A DNA stretch of 64,000 nucleotides from Zoroaster sp. YZ-2022 (taxonomy: Eukaryota; Echinodermata; Asteroidea; Forcipulatida; Zoroasteridae). The stretch covers positions 8,948,959 to 9,012,958 of the forward strand of contig CM055816.1 in NCBI GenBank assembly GCA_029582265.1. The letters are read 5' to 3'. This document shows, one piece after another, positions 36,388 through 46,740 of the stretch. Within the stretch, counting starts at the first letter, position 1. Each line of letters starts with the position of its first letter. A program made the translations under genes and the position numbers. Under the pieces are notes generated by a model. That model saw only the letters and a program-made list of their open reading frames with translations, was not told the origin of the DNA and ran no database searches.

Positions 36388-36730
36388 AGGTGTTCGAGCG
36401 ACAGCGCGAACACCACTTGATATTGTTCTGGGTTTTTTAGGTGTTCGAGTGACAGCGCGAACACCTCTTGTTATTGTTCGTTTTTTTAGGTGTTCGAGCG
36501 ACAGCGCGAACATTTCTTGATATTGTTCTGGGGTTTTTCTTCTTCTTCGATGCGCAGAGGATTTTTTAAAGAATTTATTTGTTATTTTTGTTTTCGTTTA
36601 TAGCCAATCAATTTCATAGTAACAGTTTTCCAGTGCATCTTTGACAAATAGTTTTCAGGTACTGGAGCTAATTTTGAATACAAAATTAATTAGGTGTTCG
36701 GGTATGTACCCGAAACACCTATTGTTTTTG
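36388..36730 (+). repeat. AGGTGTTCG hairpin cluster
   Basis: Three tandem units of about 50 bases start at about 36389, 36438 and 36488. Each has GGTGTTCG-AGYGACAG-CGCGAACA, a stem-loop followed by TTGTTCTGG or TTGTTCG and a T run. A fourth, variant hairpin (AGGTGTTCGGGTATGTACCC then GAAACACCT) lies at about 36692. Confidence 0.85.
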
Positions 36731-36839
36731 TTCGTTTTTTTTGTTTTGTTTTTTTTCCCTTTTTTTCTTCTCCTTCTACACAAAACACATACTTGCAAAC
36801 TTCACATGAACTTGAAACTTGGCAAATACTTAGAACTTA

Positions 36840-38345
36840 ACGCATAGATGAAACATGAGTTGTGACATCAGATGAAACACGAGTTGTGACGTCATGATGA
36901 GGTCATCAGATATCGAATTACGATAAATCAAAGTTTAATATTTAAAAAAATCATATCTCAACCACAAGAGGTAAATTCACAGTTTTTGCACTATTGTACA
37001 GATTGTTAACCGTCAAAAATGTTTACAAAAACATGACCCCAATTTGACCTTTACTTCCTGTCTAAACTGGAAGTCAAAGTTTAATATTAAAAAAATAATA
37101 TTGCAAAGTTTCTTTAAAAAACATTCTGACGTCATCATCACTGCCCTGACAAAACTCGAACACCTATGTGTTATATTTGATTTTGAGGCAAGAGATCTAG
37201 ATCTTCTTTTTAACTTGTGTTTTATTTCTTTTATTTTTATTATTTTATCAGCGTAATTAAATTAAATTTTGCAAATGGAATGATATGTATAATTTTTAAC
37301 CAAAACAATTAATAAATTTCCCATAATGATTGTTAAACAATGTGGCAAAAAAGAGTCTAGAAAAACAAAATGGTTGGTAAATATTTCCAAAATTGTTGGG
37401 TGTTAACATTTAAATATTGGTTTTTTGGTTAGCCGGTTAGCAAATTTCTAAATGGTCAGTGAATTTTTTTTCATTTTAATTTATGTAAGAACCAAATGAT
37501 ATGTTTCATTATATTTTTAGCCTTTGATATCTAAAACAGCAAAAATTAATAAATAAATAAATAAATTAAAAAGATTAAGGCCTAAACATTTTAAGCATTA
37601 TTGTGGTACAGAACCTTAAAACGCATAGTTAGACCTTAACATGTAGTTGTATCCTTGGTTGTGACGTCATGGTGAGGTCATCAGATATCGAATTACACTA
37701 AATCAAAGTATAATATTTCAAAAAACCAGATCTCATGAACCACAGAAGATATTTTCACAATCTTTGCATCATCTTAAAGACCTTGAACTATGCCACATTT
37801 CGTTTACAGACATGACACTAATATGACCTCTCCTTCCGTTCTAAACCGGAAGTTTAAGTGAAGAAATATTCTGAATCACTATTCTGTAAATGTATTTGTA
37901 CAGCCAAAATATAGTTGCGGAGTTCAAAGAACCTTAAAATTTAACACATAGTTAGACATTAACATATAGTTCCAGGTAACGTTGTGGCGTCATGGTCAGG
38001 TCATCTAATGAATTATTACGTAATTAATTAATTATAATTAAAACAATGTATTTTATATCTCGTGAACCACAATAAATATTTTTTTATTCCTTCATAATCA
38101 TACAGAACATGGAGGACTCGACATTTGATACACAGATATGACCCTATTGACCCTTACATGTACTTCCGGTCCAAACTGGAAGTTCAAGTTGTAAAACCTC
38201 TTTATATATTGACGCAAATTTGAATAGGTTTTCGAAAAAATAATTTTGGGTTTATATGTTAAGTGGGATCTGCTCTTTTCAAAAATATATTTGGTGACGT
38301 CATCGCTTTTAACAGCGCCCTCTAGCGACAGGTTTTTAAAAAGTC
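36840..38345 (+). repeat. Diverged tandem repeats following the hairpin cluster
   Basis: Repeats of GTGACGTCATGATGAGGTCA-type sequence lie at about 36885, 37663 and 37983, and of TTACTTCC..CTAAACTGGAAG at about 37050, 37834 and 38161. It ends near GCGCCCTCTAGCGACAG. Reversed, the unit matches the 61778-62540 array. Confidence 0.8.
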
Positions 38346-38409
38346 ACTTTTTGCTATCTTGAGAAAACGTTAAACATAATTTTTCCAAATTTGGCACAAT
38401 TGACACTCA

Positions 38410-39460
38410 TATTACGGGCTGGCTTTCAATGAGACTATTCGAGAGCACAGAGGTGCATGTATTTGTACCACCTCAATTAACATATCGCCAGCATCATCAC
38501 CCAAGCCCCTCTCCAATTATTTTACCAAGCAAACCTGTTAAAATAAAACATATGTTTACTTTTCAAAGCATGTGCCCATTCATTTCTGATTTTCCATTTA
38601 CATTCTTGTAGCTCAGGTATAGAATAAAATAAGGATAGTTCGGATAAGTGTCCGTACTATGCCAGTTATGTTGGGACAAGATAGTACTGGTCTAAAATCA
38701 CAAATAAAGTATCAGTCAAGTGCCAAATATTAAGCACCTCAAGTGCCTCAAATGCTCTTATTATGCACTTCACTTTTTTAGGTTTTTAGTTTTTTTTTGC
38801 ACCTCAAGTTTTAGGGGGACAAAATAGTGATGGAATGCAGAAGAAGTGCAAATAATGTTTACAGTGTATATGAAAGAGGTAAACATAACAATGGGGTTAG
38901 TACCGGATTAACAATTAGAATACAGAATACACTAAATAAAATTTATATTAATTTGTATGGTAGCATGGGGTGTGATCCGTGGCTATACGGCATTCTGTAA
39001 CTTCTGACTATCACCCCTGAACAAAGATATTGATCAATTAGGTAGACCGCCAATATAGGACTAAATAGCTCACTTGGTAGAGCACCAGCACATTAACCCA
39101 GAGGTCACAGGTTCAAATTCACTTCTATTAAGTTGTTCTTTGTTAATTTCAAACATTATGAGTAACATTATATGTAATTCAAATGATTACTTTCACTGTT
39201 ACGTACATTGTTAGTCTGATTAAAACAATTACAAATGTCTCATAGGTTTTTGATGGATGCTAAATGTTGACTCATTGGAACAGTTGTAACAAGCTAGAAA
39301 ATTAAACAAGACAGATTTCAAGTTCATACCACAGCGAGGTTTCTCACGTTATCAAGTATTATCAAGTAAATGTCTTGAATAAAACAACTTGACATGTAAA
39401 TAACTCAAGTATACAGTGTACCATTTACAGGCTACAGTTGAATATTCTACATTGTGTCAA
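38410..39460 (+). repeat. Duplicated segment, copy 2
   Basis: Counterpart of 32460-33665 at an offset of about 5.95 kb, with a tRNA-like unit at 39056-39122. It ends just before the TIR element at 39481. Confidence 0.85.
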
Positions 39461-39480
39461 GGAAAACATAGACGATGCAT

Positions 39481-39984
39481 ATGTGACGCGGTATGTCAAA
39501 ACCAGGCGGAATTGGGCAGAGCTACGAATGGAGGAACAGCTGCAAAATTGCGATTTTGAGATTTCTAACTGAAATTTCATCGACAAATTAAAAAAAAAAA
39601 CTTTTAGAGAGGCATTATAATTTCACAAAATGATGCCTTGTTCGAGATTTTGCTTGGAAATGACGCCAAATTTAGAGTAACTTCGAGCTCACTTGCGAAC
39701 GTAAAATCGCACCGCCCCTATACAAATTTGGTATTGCCGGAAACGTCAGACTTTCGCTAATAAAGGAACTGAATAATTCATTAGGTATTTCCCCAGGAAA
39801 ATGACATCATCTCACTGTTTTGGACAGTCCGATTTCAAATCTTAATAACTTCGCTATGGAATATCCGATTTGAAAAAAGAAAGCGGCATTGTAAAGTGCA
39901 AGGTCTATATTTTACTAATATTTCAATAACTCAAAATTGACCTCTTGCCCAATTGTGCCTGGTTTTGACATACGGCGTCACATA
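39481..39984. mobile_element. Non-autonomous TIR element, about 504 bp
   Basis: The left end ATGTGACGCGGTATGTCAAA and the reversed right end ATGTGACGCCGTATGTCAAA continue to AATTGGGC, giving about 37 bp with 3 mismatches. No coding capacity. The target duplication is unclear because the end itself is ATAT-rich. Confidence 0.88.
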
Positions 39985-40260
39985 TCAGAAGTGACAAGAA
40001 ATATCTCGTCTGGTTTATTAACAAATTTCACTTGAGACTTCAATATTATAAATTATAGTGTATTATTTTATTTTTTTGCAAAACGTTTTTAATATAAGTT
40101 GAATGCGATTGTATTTATTGTAATTTATCGTAATTTATTGTAGCTATTACCACAAACACACTATAAACTCCGGATGCTTGTCGTACCGGTATTTCTGTGA
40201 CATAAGAATCCAATAAAACATTTTGAGCTAACGACTTTCAGTTAAAGCCTTTGTGTCTAA

Positions 40261-41692
40261 TCATCTGTCAAAATGCTGTGAGAACAACTTATTTATAACA
40301 TTACGCCAAATACTCTTCCAGTCGTGGGGGCCTGACACCAAAGTAATCTGAAATCTGGGAACCCCAGAGGCATGTGTGTGGCAGTTGGTCATCAAGACCG
40401 CAACTTTGTACGTTTTGCCCACAGATTGCAAATATAATTTCTGATTTTTCTTGAAGTCGACAAAGGCAAACAACGACACAACCTTTCCAAATGCCCACTC
40501 GACACATATACGAACACTGCTCATTTTCTTGTTGAACAGCTGCTGCTCCTCCGTCAGATTAGCTCCCTTGAATGGCCCTAGTAGCTGTGGTCGTAACGGG
40601 TAAGCTGTATTCCCGTATAAGCAGAATGACTCCCCTGATGAATGGTTGGGGAGCATCTGAAGATCTTCCAAGAGGTTGCTTTCGGTTAGCAAAGCTGAGT
40701 CGTGGCGTCTCCCTTCCATTGGCCCGAACATGTTGGCAATAAGGCCATTAGGGGTAACGACTGACTGATATTTAAGAGCGTGCGTTCTCTTATGGCCGTT
40801 GTAGCCCTGTTGAAAGAAAATGCAATCATTTAGGAACGTTTACCAAACTAACATGTGAAACATCATCGGACTTAAGACAGTCCAGTCACAACTAAAATAT
40901 CTTACATGAGGTTATTGGTTTTTGCCCTCACGATTATTAACCGAAATCAGAACAAATTATTCCTACTTCTCGTTGATGCCTGCCAGGTCGACAAATCGGG
41001 CGTACGGTACCATCAATGAATCCCCAGATCGAGGTAAGTGGACTCCCACGCTGATGGATGGCAGATGAGAATTCTTCCAATGAGTGGGACAACCAGGGTT
41101 GATGGAGATCGGATAACTTATCTCCAGCATTTTCCCATATAATATCTTGGATGGCATTGATCATTATGGACAACTCTTCAGGATGGCGGCCAAACAGCCT
41201 GCTAAGATCCGTCAATCTGTAGTGTAACGAAAATGCTACGTCATAGGCATCTTTAAATTATGTTCAAAAAGTTTCCCATTCCCAGATGAATTATTTCCCC
41301 TGTTCTTTGATCTTATGCACACAATAATAAAAGTAAGCTAAACCAAATGCATCAGGGAAAAAATCGTACAAAATAATGATAGTCTGTGAAAGGTTTAAAA
41401 TTGTAAACGAACCTGTTTGGATACGCCAGACGTCTAAGCAAGAAGAACATGGCATCCTGGCCAGACACTGTGGACTTGTTGTAGCAAGTGATTTCAGGAG
41501 GGATTCTCAGTAGAGTAGTTATCTTTCTAACCTGATCATGGCTAAATCTGAACAGGTTCAGGCATTCACTATCAGTGAAGCTACTCGTGACAAGCCTTGC
41601 GCAAAGAACTCTTGGTACTTTTACTCGTCATCAGCATCAGTTTCCTCACTCATCAAATACGCAAAAGCAATATCGTCGAAACCCGCTGCCAT
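40261..41692 (-). pseudogene. Harbinger (HARBI1-type, DDE_Tnp_4) transposase pseudogene, three exons
   Basis: Three exons join in frame on the minus strand. Exon 1 (41692-41413) starts MAAGFDD and ends FFLLRRLAYPN. Exon 2 (41216-40967) has LTDLSRLFGRHPEELS and the first catalytic Asp in GFIDGTVRPI. Exon 3 (40806-40261) has GYNGHKRTHALKYQSVVTPN, GPMEGRRHDSALL, YGNTAYPL, and the catalytic Glu in VRICVEWAFG. Splice sites are GT/AG: donors at 41412 and 40966, acceptors at 41217 and 40807. Known HARBI1-like proteins have GDPAYP where this has GNTAYP, so the second catalytic Asp is Asn (codon 40609-40611, GAT to AAT). Exon 1 also has a stop after DADDE and a frameshift. Excision activity is therefore not expected. 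The Myb-like partner gene of Harbinger elements was not found nearby. This is an old transposon copy, not the domesticated vertebrate gene. Confidence 0.9.
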
Positions 41693-41775
41693 AGTTGAGA
41701 TGATAACAATGCTATATTGCACGAACACTTCAGCTGGGGCTGCGGGGTGGGCAACTTAAACTCTTAACCACGTCT

Positions 41776-41826
41776 GCGTACGGCAACGCGTACTGGAAGA
41801 AGCTTCCAGTACGCGTTGCCGTACGC
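41776..41826. repeat. 24-bp perfect inverted repeat with 3-base loop
   Basis: Arms 41776-41799 and 41803-41826 pair exactly (GCGTACGGCAACGCGTACTG... against its complement) around AAG. It is CpG-rich and contains ACGCGT. It lies at the left edge of the 41.8-46.9 kb transposon. Confidence 0.92.
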
Positions 41827-42526
41827 GTTCAGCAAAAACGCGTAACTTAACCTCACCTCACGCAACTTTACACGAATACGACAATAGCACGTATGCAACT
41901 GATAATTACTGTCTGCGTGTACGACCATATGAATTTCTCGTGCACAAAATTGTATTACTATATTTCCCGTATATAATGTGCAGGAGCACACAGCGCGCGC
42001 GCGTGTGCGACCCACACTTCGCACACTAGCACTGCAACAAACAAGGTCAATACCATTGTGCGGATGGGGAGGTTCTGGCAATTGGGTAAACTGGGGGGGG
42101 GGGGGTGTAATAAAAAGGACATTATAAATCCTAGACGTTTTTTAGCCAATAATAACGTTTTCATTCATTTATTAACAATAAATTCCACCAAACCATTCAC
42201 TTAATTCATGTTAATGGGAGTGTAACTAACATGTTAAAAATTGCACACAACAATAAAGTATAAATAACTTAATCTTTCTTGTTCTATTTTTTTCATGGAA
42301 TATTTGTTAAACAAATTAATTTTGTGAGGTAGGTTTCATAAGCACAACAAATGTCACCTTTGGAAGGAAGAATTCATTGTTTAACATTATTGAACAACAC
42401 TTAAATAGATTAAAACATGTGTCCTACATTACGTAAATTAATTGTCCTGCAGGAATTTTTTACAAGAAAAATGTAATATTTTTAAACAAATTCTTTAACT
42501 TTAAAAAGTTTAATAATACCATTTAG

Positions 42527-43168
42527 TTATATTTTATTTATATTGAAATTCACACAGCATGAACGTTTATTATGGCCTTTTTCATGACATTTGCTGCATG
42601 TTATTTCAAAACACTTGTCCCTTTTGCATGTAGGATACAAGTACTCTACCCGATTTGCTTTGTCCATTACCTGTTTCAATGCTTGTGGACCCTTGTGGTC
42701 TGAGCTATGAAAAAAACATTTGGTTAGGAAATCGTTAAGCTTTTCAAAGCCTTGCTGTGAGTATTGTTGTAGACCTCCATGCAATATCATGGCTTCTTCA
42801 ACATGTTTGGCCATTATGTGCATATAAACAGTAACATCTTTCGCCAAATATGTGTCTTTGTACAAAGACACCCAAGCTTGTGCTTTTAGTGTAAAACTTC
42901 CTGGATTTTCCTTATCTATGTCTTTCTTCATCATTGCCATAAGAACAGGAAATTCTTCCCAGAGCTTTACTACTTTATCAAGCTTTTTATGCCACGGAAT
43001 AAGACCTACCAAGTTGATGGCTCTCTGTATTTTTTTGTGCTCAGGGCCAATGAAATCACGATATGTGAGAAGACCTGAAGTTTTGTCTGTTGAGAATTTC
43101 CACTGAATACCTAGACCCTGGACAAAATTTTCAAAAGCCATTATATTAGCACACTTTGTCTTGTCCAC
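42527..43168 (-). pseudogene. RAG1/Transib-like recombinase, C-terminal part: zinc-binding His pair, catalytic Glu, CCGHC knuckle
   Basis: 213 codons on the minus strand, in another frame from the upstream piece; the two overlap at 43141-43168, so one frameshift separates them. Residues 117 and 122 form HIMAKH (H-x4-H). Glu142 in GFEKLND follows the second His by 20 residues and has Asn three residues on. In RAG1 the matching residues are H937, H942 and E962 (spacings 5 and 20), with Asn three after the Glu. Residues 191-204 (TCSKCHEKGHNKRSC) fit CX2CX3GHX4C, a tail motif reported for RAG1-like transposases; similar knuckles also occur in MULE and other transposases. The role expected from the family is completing the DDE active site for strand cleavage and transfer in the nucleus. 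This copy is inactive because of the frameshifts. Confidence 0.75.
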
Positions 43169-43986
43169 GTTTTTTGGTTTTTCTTTACGTTGTCTTCTGT
43201 ATGAATGTCTTTCACTAATTGTCTGATGAGCTGATCAGACACTCGTAAATACAAATGAAGAGGGTCCATAATCACTTTACATATTTCAATGGAAAACATC
43301 GGGGGCCGTAAACATGCAAAATGATCTTTGCGTTTTCCTGGCAGTTTGGATTCTCTTTCAATCTCCTGAATTGTACGAGCACCTTTTGAAAGATCAGTTA
43401 AAGACCAATCAATAGACATGTCCCAATATTTGCTAGCTGGGCACTTACACCAAGCACAACTATACTCACTAGAGCAGCTTCCCAATCCTAACATTTCGTT
43501 AATGAATTTCAAATCTGCACAAAATACATAGTCCAAATGTACAGTTTTTCCCTGGAAGAACAGCGACGTTACTTCCTCAATTTCTTGGGAAAGATTCATT
43601 TCCAAAAAGATGGGTTTCAAAGCATCAAATTTTTCTGGTTGATGTGTAAGTGCAAGTACATGTTCAGACGATTTATAGCTTCCATAGATCAAAACAAACC
43701 CAATATTTGTTACTGACTTTCTGGAGCCAAAACTTGTCCCATCACCTGTAATTTTTACAACAACCGTATCACCATCTGTCAAAGTCATTTGTGGAAACAT
43801 TGCTGCCATGTTTTGCATAGCACGTATCAATTTGTTTTCTAGGGGCTCCCAAACAAACTGTTGCTCGTCGTTTATCCTTACACCAAATTTTGCATTGGGT
43901 TCTTCTGCTCTATTTTGAAGACTATAGAGGGATGGCAAATTGGTATCAGAAGCACAATTTCTTGATATGCTTCGTTCCCGATACAA
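43141..43986 (-). pseudogene. RAG1/Transib-like recombinase, central part: two catalytic Asp and CxxC zinc pair
   Basis: 281 codons on the minus strand. Asp82 in VVVKITGDGTSFG (codon 43741-43743) is the candidate first catalytic residue. Asp158 in CADLKFINEMLGLG (codon 43513-43515) is the second, 76 residues later. Cys177 and Cys180 in YSCAWCKC follow Asp158 by 19 and 22 residues, exactly as C727 and C730 follow D708 in RAG1, with Gly-Leu and Tyr at equivalent positions between. Downstream, MDPLHLYLRVSD resembles the RAG1 segment with a conserved Asp-x-Leu-His. The D1-D2 distance is shorter than in RAG1 (76 against 108). I recall the same arrangement in unannotated proteins of sponges and cnidarians. 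Transib, RAG1 and CMC (Chapaev/CACTA) elements all share D-D-C2-H2-E, so superfamily placement stays open. The N-terminal residues 1-10 belong to a shifted frame. Confidence 0.78.
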
Positions 43987-44449
43987 TATCTATCTTTGAC
44001 AAAGAGCATACGATCGATGGAGGGAGTTTTCACACTGCATGAGCATTTGGGTTCATTTGCAGCAACTTTATCAATTGTGTTTCCATATAAGTCACTGACA
44101 GAAATATGTTTAGGGATAAAACCTGCCTCATGAAGGAGATCACATGTTAGGTTAACCTCACTTTGTAGCACTTTCTTTTGCTTTCTTTTCCATCTTGTAC
44201 TGTAAGAAACCTTTCTAACTACACGCCTTTGCTTTTCTGTTATGCGCCGTTTACTCAGTCGAGCAAGAACCAACTTTGCCCTTTTAACCTCTTTTTTGTA
44301 AGCACAGACCCTTTTTTTTCTCTCATGTAGTTGCTTTTTTGTCTGTATTAATTCATCTTCTACAACTTTTCGTCATTTCTTTTCACTCTCTAACAAATCT
44401 TGGGCCTTTCGTTTTGCACCTCCAAGAACCAATCGATATGTATCTTGTT
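43878..44449 (-). pseudogene. Basic coiled-coil and N-terminal region of the recombinase
   Basis: The frame reads from about 44449 (TKALFDKLKQDTYRLVLGGA) through one stop (TGA near 44372-44374) and a Lys/Glu-rich helical stretch. Then comes LSKRRITEKQRRVVRKVSYS, likely DNA-binding, then KVLQSEVNLTCDLLHEAGFI, and LFVKDRYCIGNEAYQEI, after which the frame shifts into the DDE part near 43985. The motif order and unbroken homology-like character suggest one original protein of more than 600 residues. The function of this region is inferred from charge and position only. Confidence 0.6.
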
Positions 44450-44815
44450 TTAATTTGTCAAAAAGAGCTTTTGTGGTTCTACCACCTTTTTTTTGGCTTT
44501 CTTAACATGTGGGACTAGTCTCTTCACTTTGCTGGTTAATTTTGATATTGCACCTTCAATATCAACAAATTCCAAGTTAACACCACTGTCCTTGCATAAT
44601 GTTTCCAAAACTGCATGTGAACACTCTCTTTGGTGATACTGAAAGTTGCTGTTTTTAACCAAGTTATACAGAACATAATTGTTCACCTCTATTACCCACT
44701 CACCCAAATCACTTGGATAGCAAATCACAATGTTTTTTGAAATACACAGCAATATTGCTATTACTGTAATACACAGATGCTTTGACATTATGCACACAAA
44801 ATTCTTTGTGCACAC
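44450..44815 (-). pseudogene. Linker ORF of the same transposon
   Basis: About 120 codons between the chromo-barrel ORF and the coiled-coil region, shifted in frame from both. It contains LGEWVIEVNNYVLYNLVKNS and a Lys-rich end, VKRLVPHVKKAKKK. The N-terminal 35 residues are hydrophobic, but that may come from a wrong frame or start. I do not recognise the fold. It is probably part of the same original protein, or a separate short ORF. Confidence 0.5.
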
Positions 44816-44819
44816 AGTT

Positions 44820-45497
44820 TTAAGGTTTGATCAGAATATGCATGTCACTGTTGCCTGTACGTTTAACATAACGAACCACACAATTATATCCGCGGTGCAC
44901 AAGTCTCTTCTTCAGATCTCTGGTGTATTCAACAAATGGCTGGCGTTCTGTAATCCACAGTTGTAGAGTTTCCTCTTCTACATATGCGAAGTCACCGGCT
45001 TCATTTCCCACTCGCCACCACCAATCCTCACCAAGAACGTTGGACCATGCTGACAATGGAGCACGGAAGATTTTCCTTACACCCTTGGTTTCATTAAGTT
45101 CACCTTTTATGTCTTTAACAAACGCATCAAAGTTTTCCCGCTGCACCGGTATCTGAAGTGTCACCTCCGAGTTTTGTATCCTTGAGAGATTTAAGTTCTC
45201 CTTCACTTGAATCTTGATCTGACTTATTAACAGCAAATAAGCATCACTGACTTCATGGTCAATTGGAGTGTTAACTATATCATACATGTGACGCCATTCA
45301 TCCCATTTACTAGACCATCCACTGTAGTGAACAAGAACTTGTTCCTCGTCCTCATGTAGTCTCTCTCCAATAATTTCTAATTGCCAAAGTTTAGATGTAG
45401 GCCATTTATCATCTTTCACAAAACACCCACTTTGAGGTATGTCCTCCCCTTTATCTAACTGACGATAATCAGGTTTTGGGTTTTTCCGTAATTCCAT
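44820..45497 (-). CDS. Chromo-barrel/Tudor-knot-like protein of the transposon (225 aa)
   Basis: The open frame is intact. Residues about 32-75 contain LWQLEIIGERLHEDEEQVLV then HYSGWSSKWDEWRHMYDIV, the hallmark VHYxGWxxxxDEW of MRG/MSL3-type chromo-barrel (Tudor-knot) domains that read methylated histones or bind RNA. The rest (for example DWWWRVGNEAGDFAYVEEET) has no fold I can name, though the pattern repeats in the recombinase family as I remember it. A good 3' splice site (poly-pyrimidine tract then CTTCAG) ends a few bases before the ATG, so an upstream exon may exist. It is transcribed in the same direction as the DDE pieces, just before them. It may be the N-terminal part of the recombinase or a separate partner. 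A targeting role through chromatin is inferred. It could alternatively be a host exon captured by the element. Confidence 0.65.
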   Translation of the reverse strand: MELRKNPKPDYRQLDKGEDIPQSGCFVKDDKWPTSKLWQLEIIGERLHEDEEQVLVHYSGWSSKWDEWRHMYDIVNTPIDHEVSDAYLLLISQIKIQVKENLNLSRIQNSEVTLQIPVQRENFDAFVKDIKGELNETKGVRKIFRAPLSAWSNVLGEDWWWRVGNEAGDFAYVEEETLQLWITERQPFVEYTRDLKKRLVHRGYNCVVRYVKRTGNSDMHILIKP

Positions 45498-46740
45498 TCC
45501 ATCTGAAGAAAAAAAAAAAACTAGAACAGATTACTTATCACAATCACATCAATATGCAAAATTAAATAAATTATTTGTTCATTATGCTTGTTCCACATTA
45601 AGCCTTACTCCTAAGCTCAGCAGTCCATATATAATATGGTTGAAAATATGGCTTAAAACAACCTCTCCTGACGAGCTGAATTCAGTTTTACAGGTTAATG
45701 GATATATCTTCCATGAGAACACATGAGGTTTTAAGTTTGTTATGCTTGGCAGCGAATGTCACTGCCACTGCTACAGTGCTAGCCGAATGGCAATTTTTTG
45801 TTTAATAATAATAGATCAGAAACTCAAACGAATAATGACCTTGAGTTGACTCTTATCTTAAGTCAGGTTAGTTTGCAGAAAAGTTAAGATATTCTGGAAC
45901 TAGACACAAAATGTGAATTTTATTTCACACGTTATTACATAACAGAAAAAGAACGAATATTTCTGTGTGGACTAACGGTTGTGTGCTCTTGACTTTCGCA
46001 TGTCAATGACATGTACGTAATACCCAAAGCGAAATGGAATGGTCCAACAAAACTTTTAACGCTCGCTGTGTGCTGGCGTGTGGATTGCAGACCCAATTGT
46101 GTACTGTATTTCCTTCACTCTAACTAAAGAATAAGTAACATAAATAAAAATATATATCAAAATATAATCTATAATCTTTCAGCTTTCATACCATATAACT
46201 AAATCTACAATTGGTATTCTTAATGAGGAGAAACTTACCAACATACGGAGACGTAGTACGGTGTCAATGTAGTACGGTGTCAATCTGGATCCTTCAATCA
46301 CGAAACGTGTGTGATCAATAGGCGGTGGTTGTACGTTTCAAAGAGAAATTTTGATTGGCCAAAAATAGTTATCGTCCAAATGCCGGTGCTTAACATTGAC
46401 CAATTGCAATGACTTTTGGAACAGTAAAAGGCAAGGGTTTGCAATGTCAAATACCGCGCGAACGGAACGTTTCGCCTCAGCGGTTGCCGAGTTACTGTAG
46501 AACACGTAGTATGATTGGTAAGATATTTCCCGACACATTTTATGCTCAGCGTACGGGAGTACACAGGGAGGAAACGGTTTTCTTTTAAAATTTGACTTAA
46601 TGCCGAGGACAAATATAATTTTAAAAACATACAATTTCTATGATAGAATAATATACAAATCAAACTGTCTGATGGAGAACGATCGGAAGTGTTAGCATAA
46701 GTGGTTGATCTGTTATGATACAATCTTTTCAAAAAAGTGA
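45498..46740. other. Non-coding 5' region of the transposon
   Basis: No supported coding sequence. The open frames at 46298-46936 have no motif. A small tandem duplication (GTAGTACGGTGTCAAT) lies near 46253-46283. Confidence 0.45.

Noticed and set aside
36388..36540. CRISPR-like array of three hairpins with short spacers
   Set aside because: There are only three degenerate units in a eukaryotic genome and no cas genes. The spacers are themselves similar.
42527..43986. Calling the recombinase a true RAG1 gene or ProtoRAG
   Set aside because: The catalytic and zinc geometry fits, but sequence outside those motifs does not look like RAG1. No Kelch-type RAG2 partner, RSS heptamer-like CACAGTG ends or RING/NBD region was seen.
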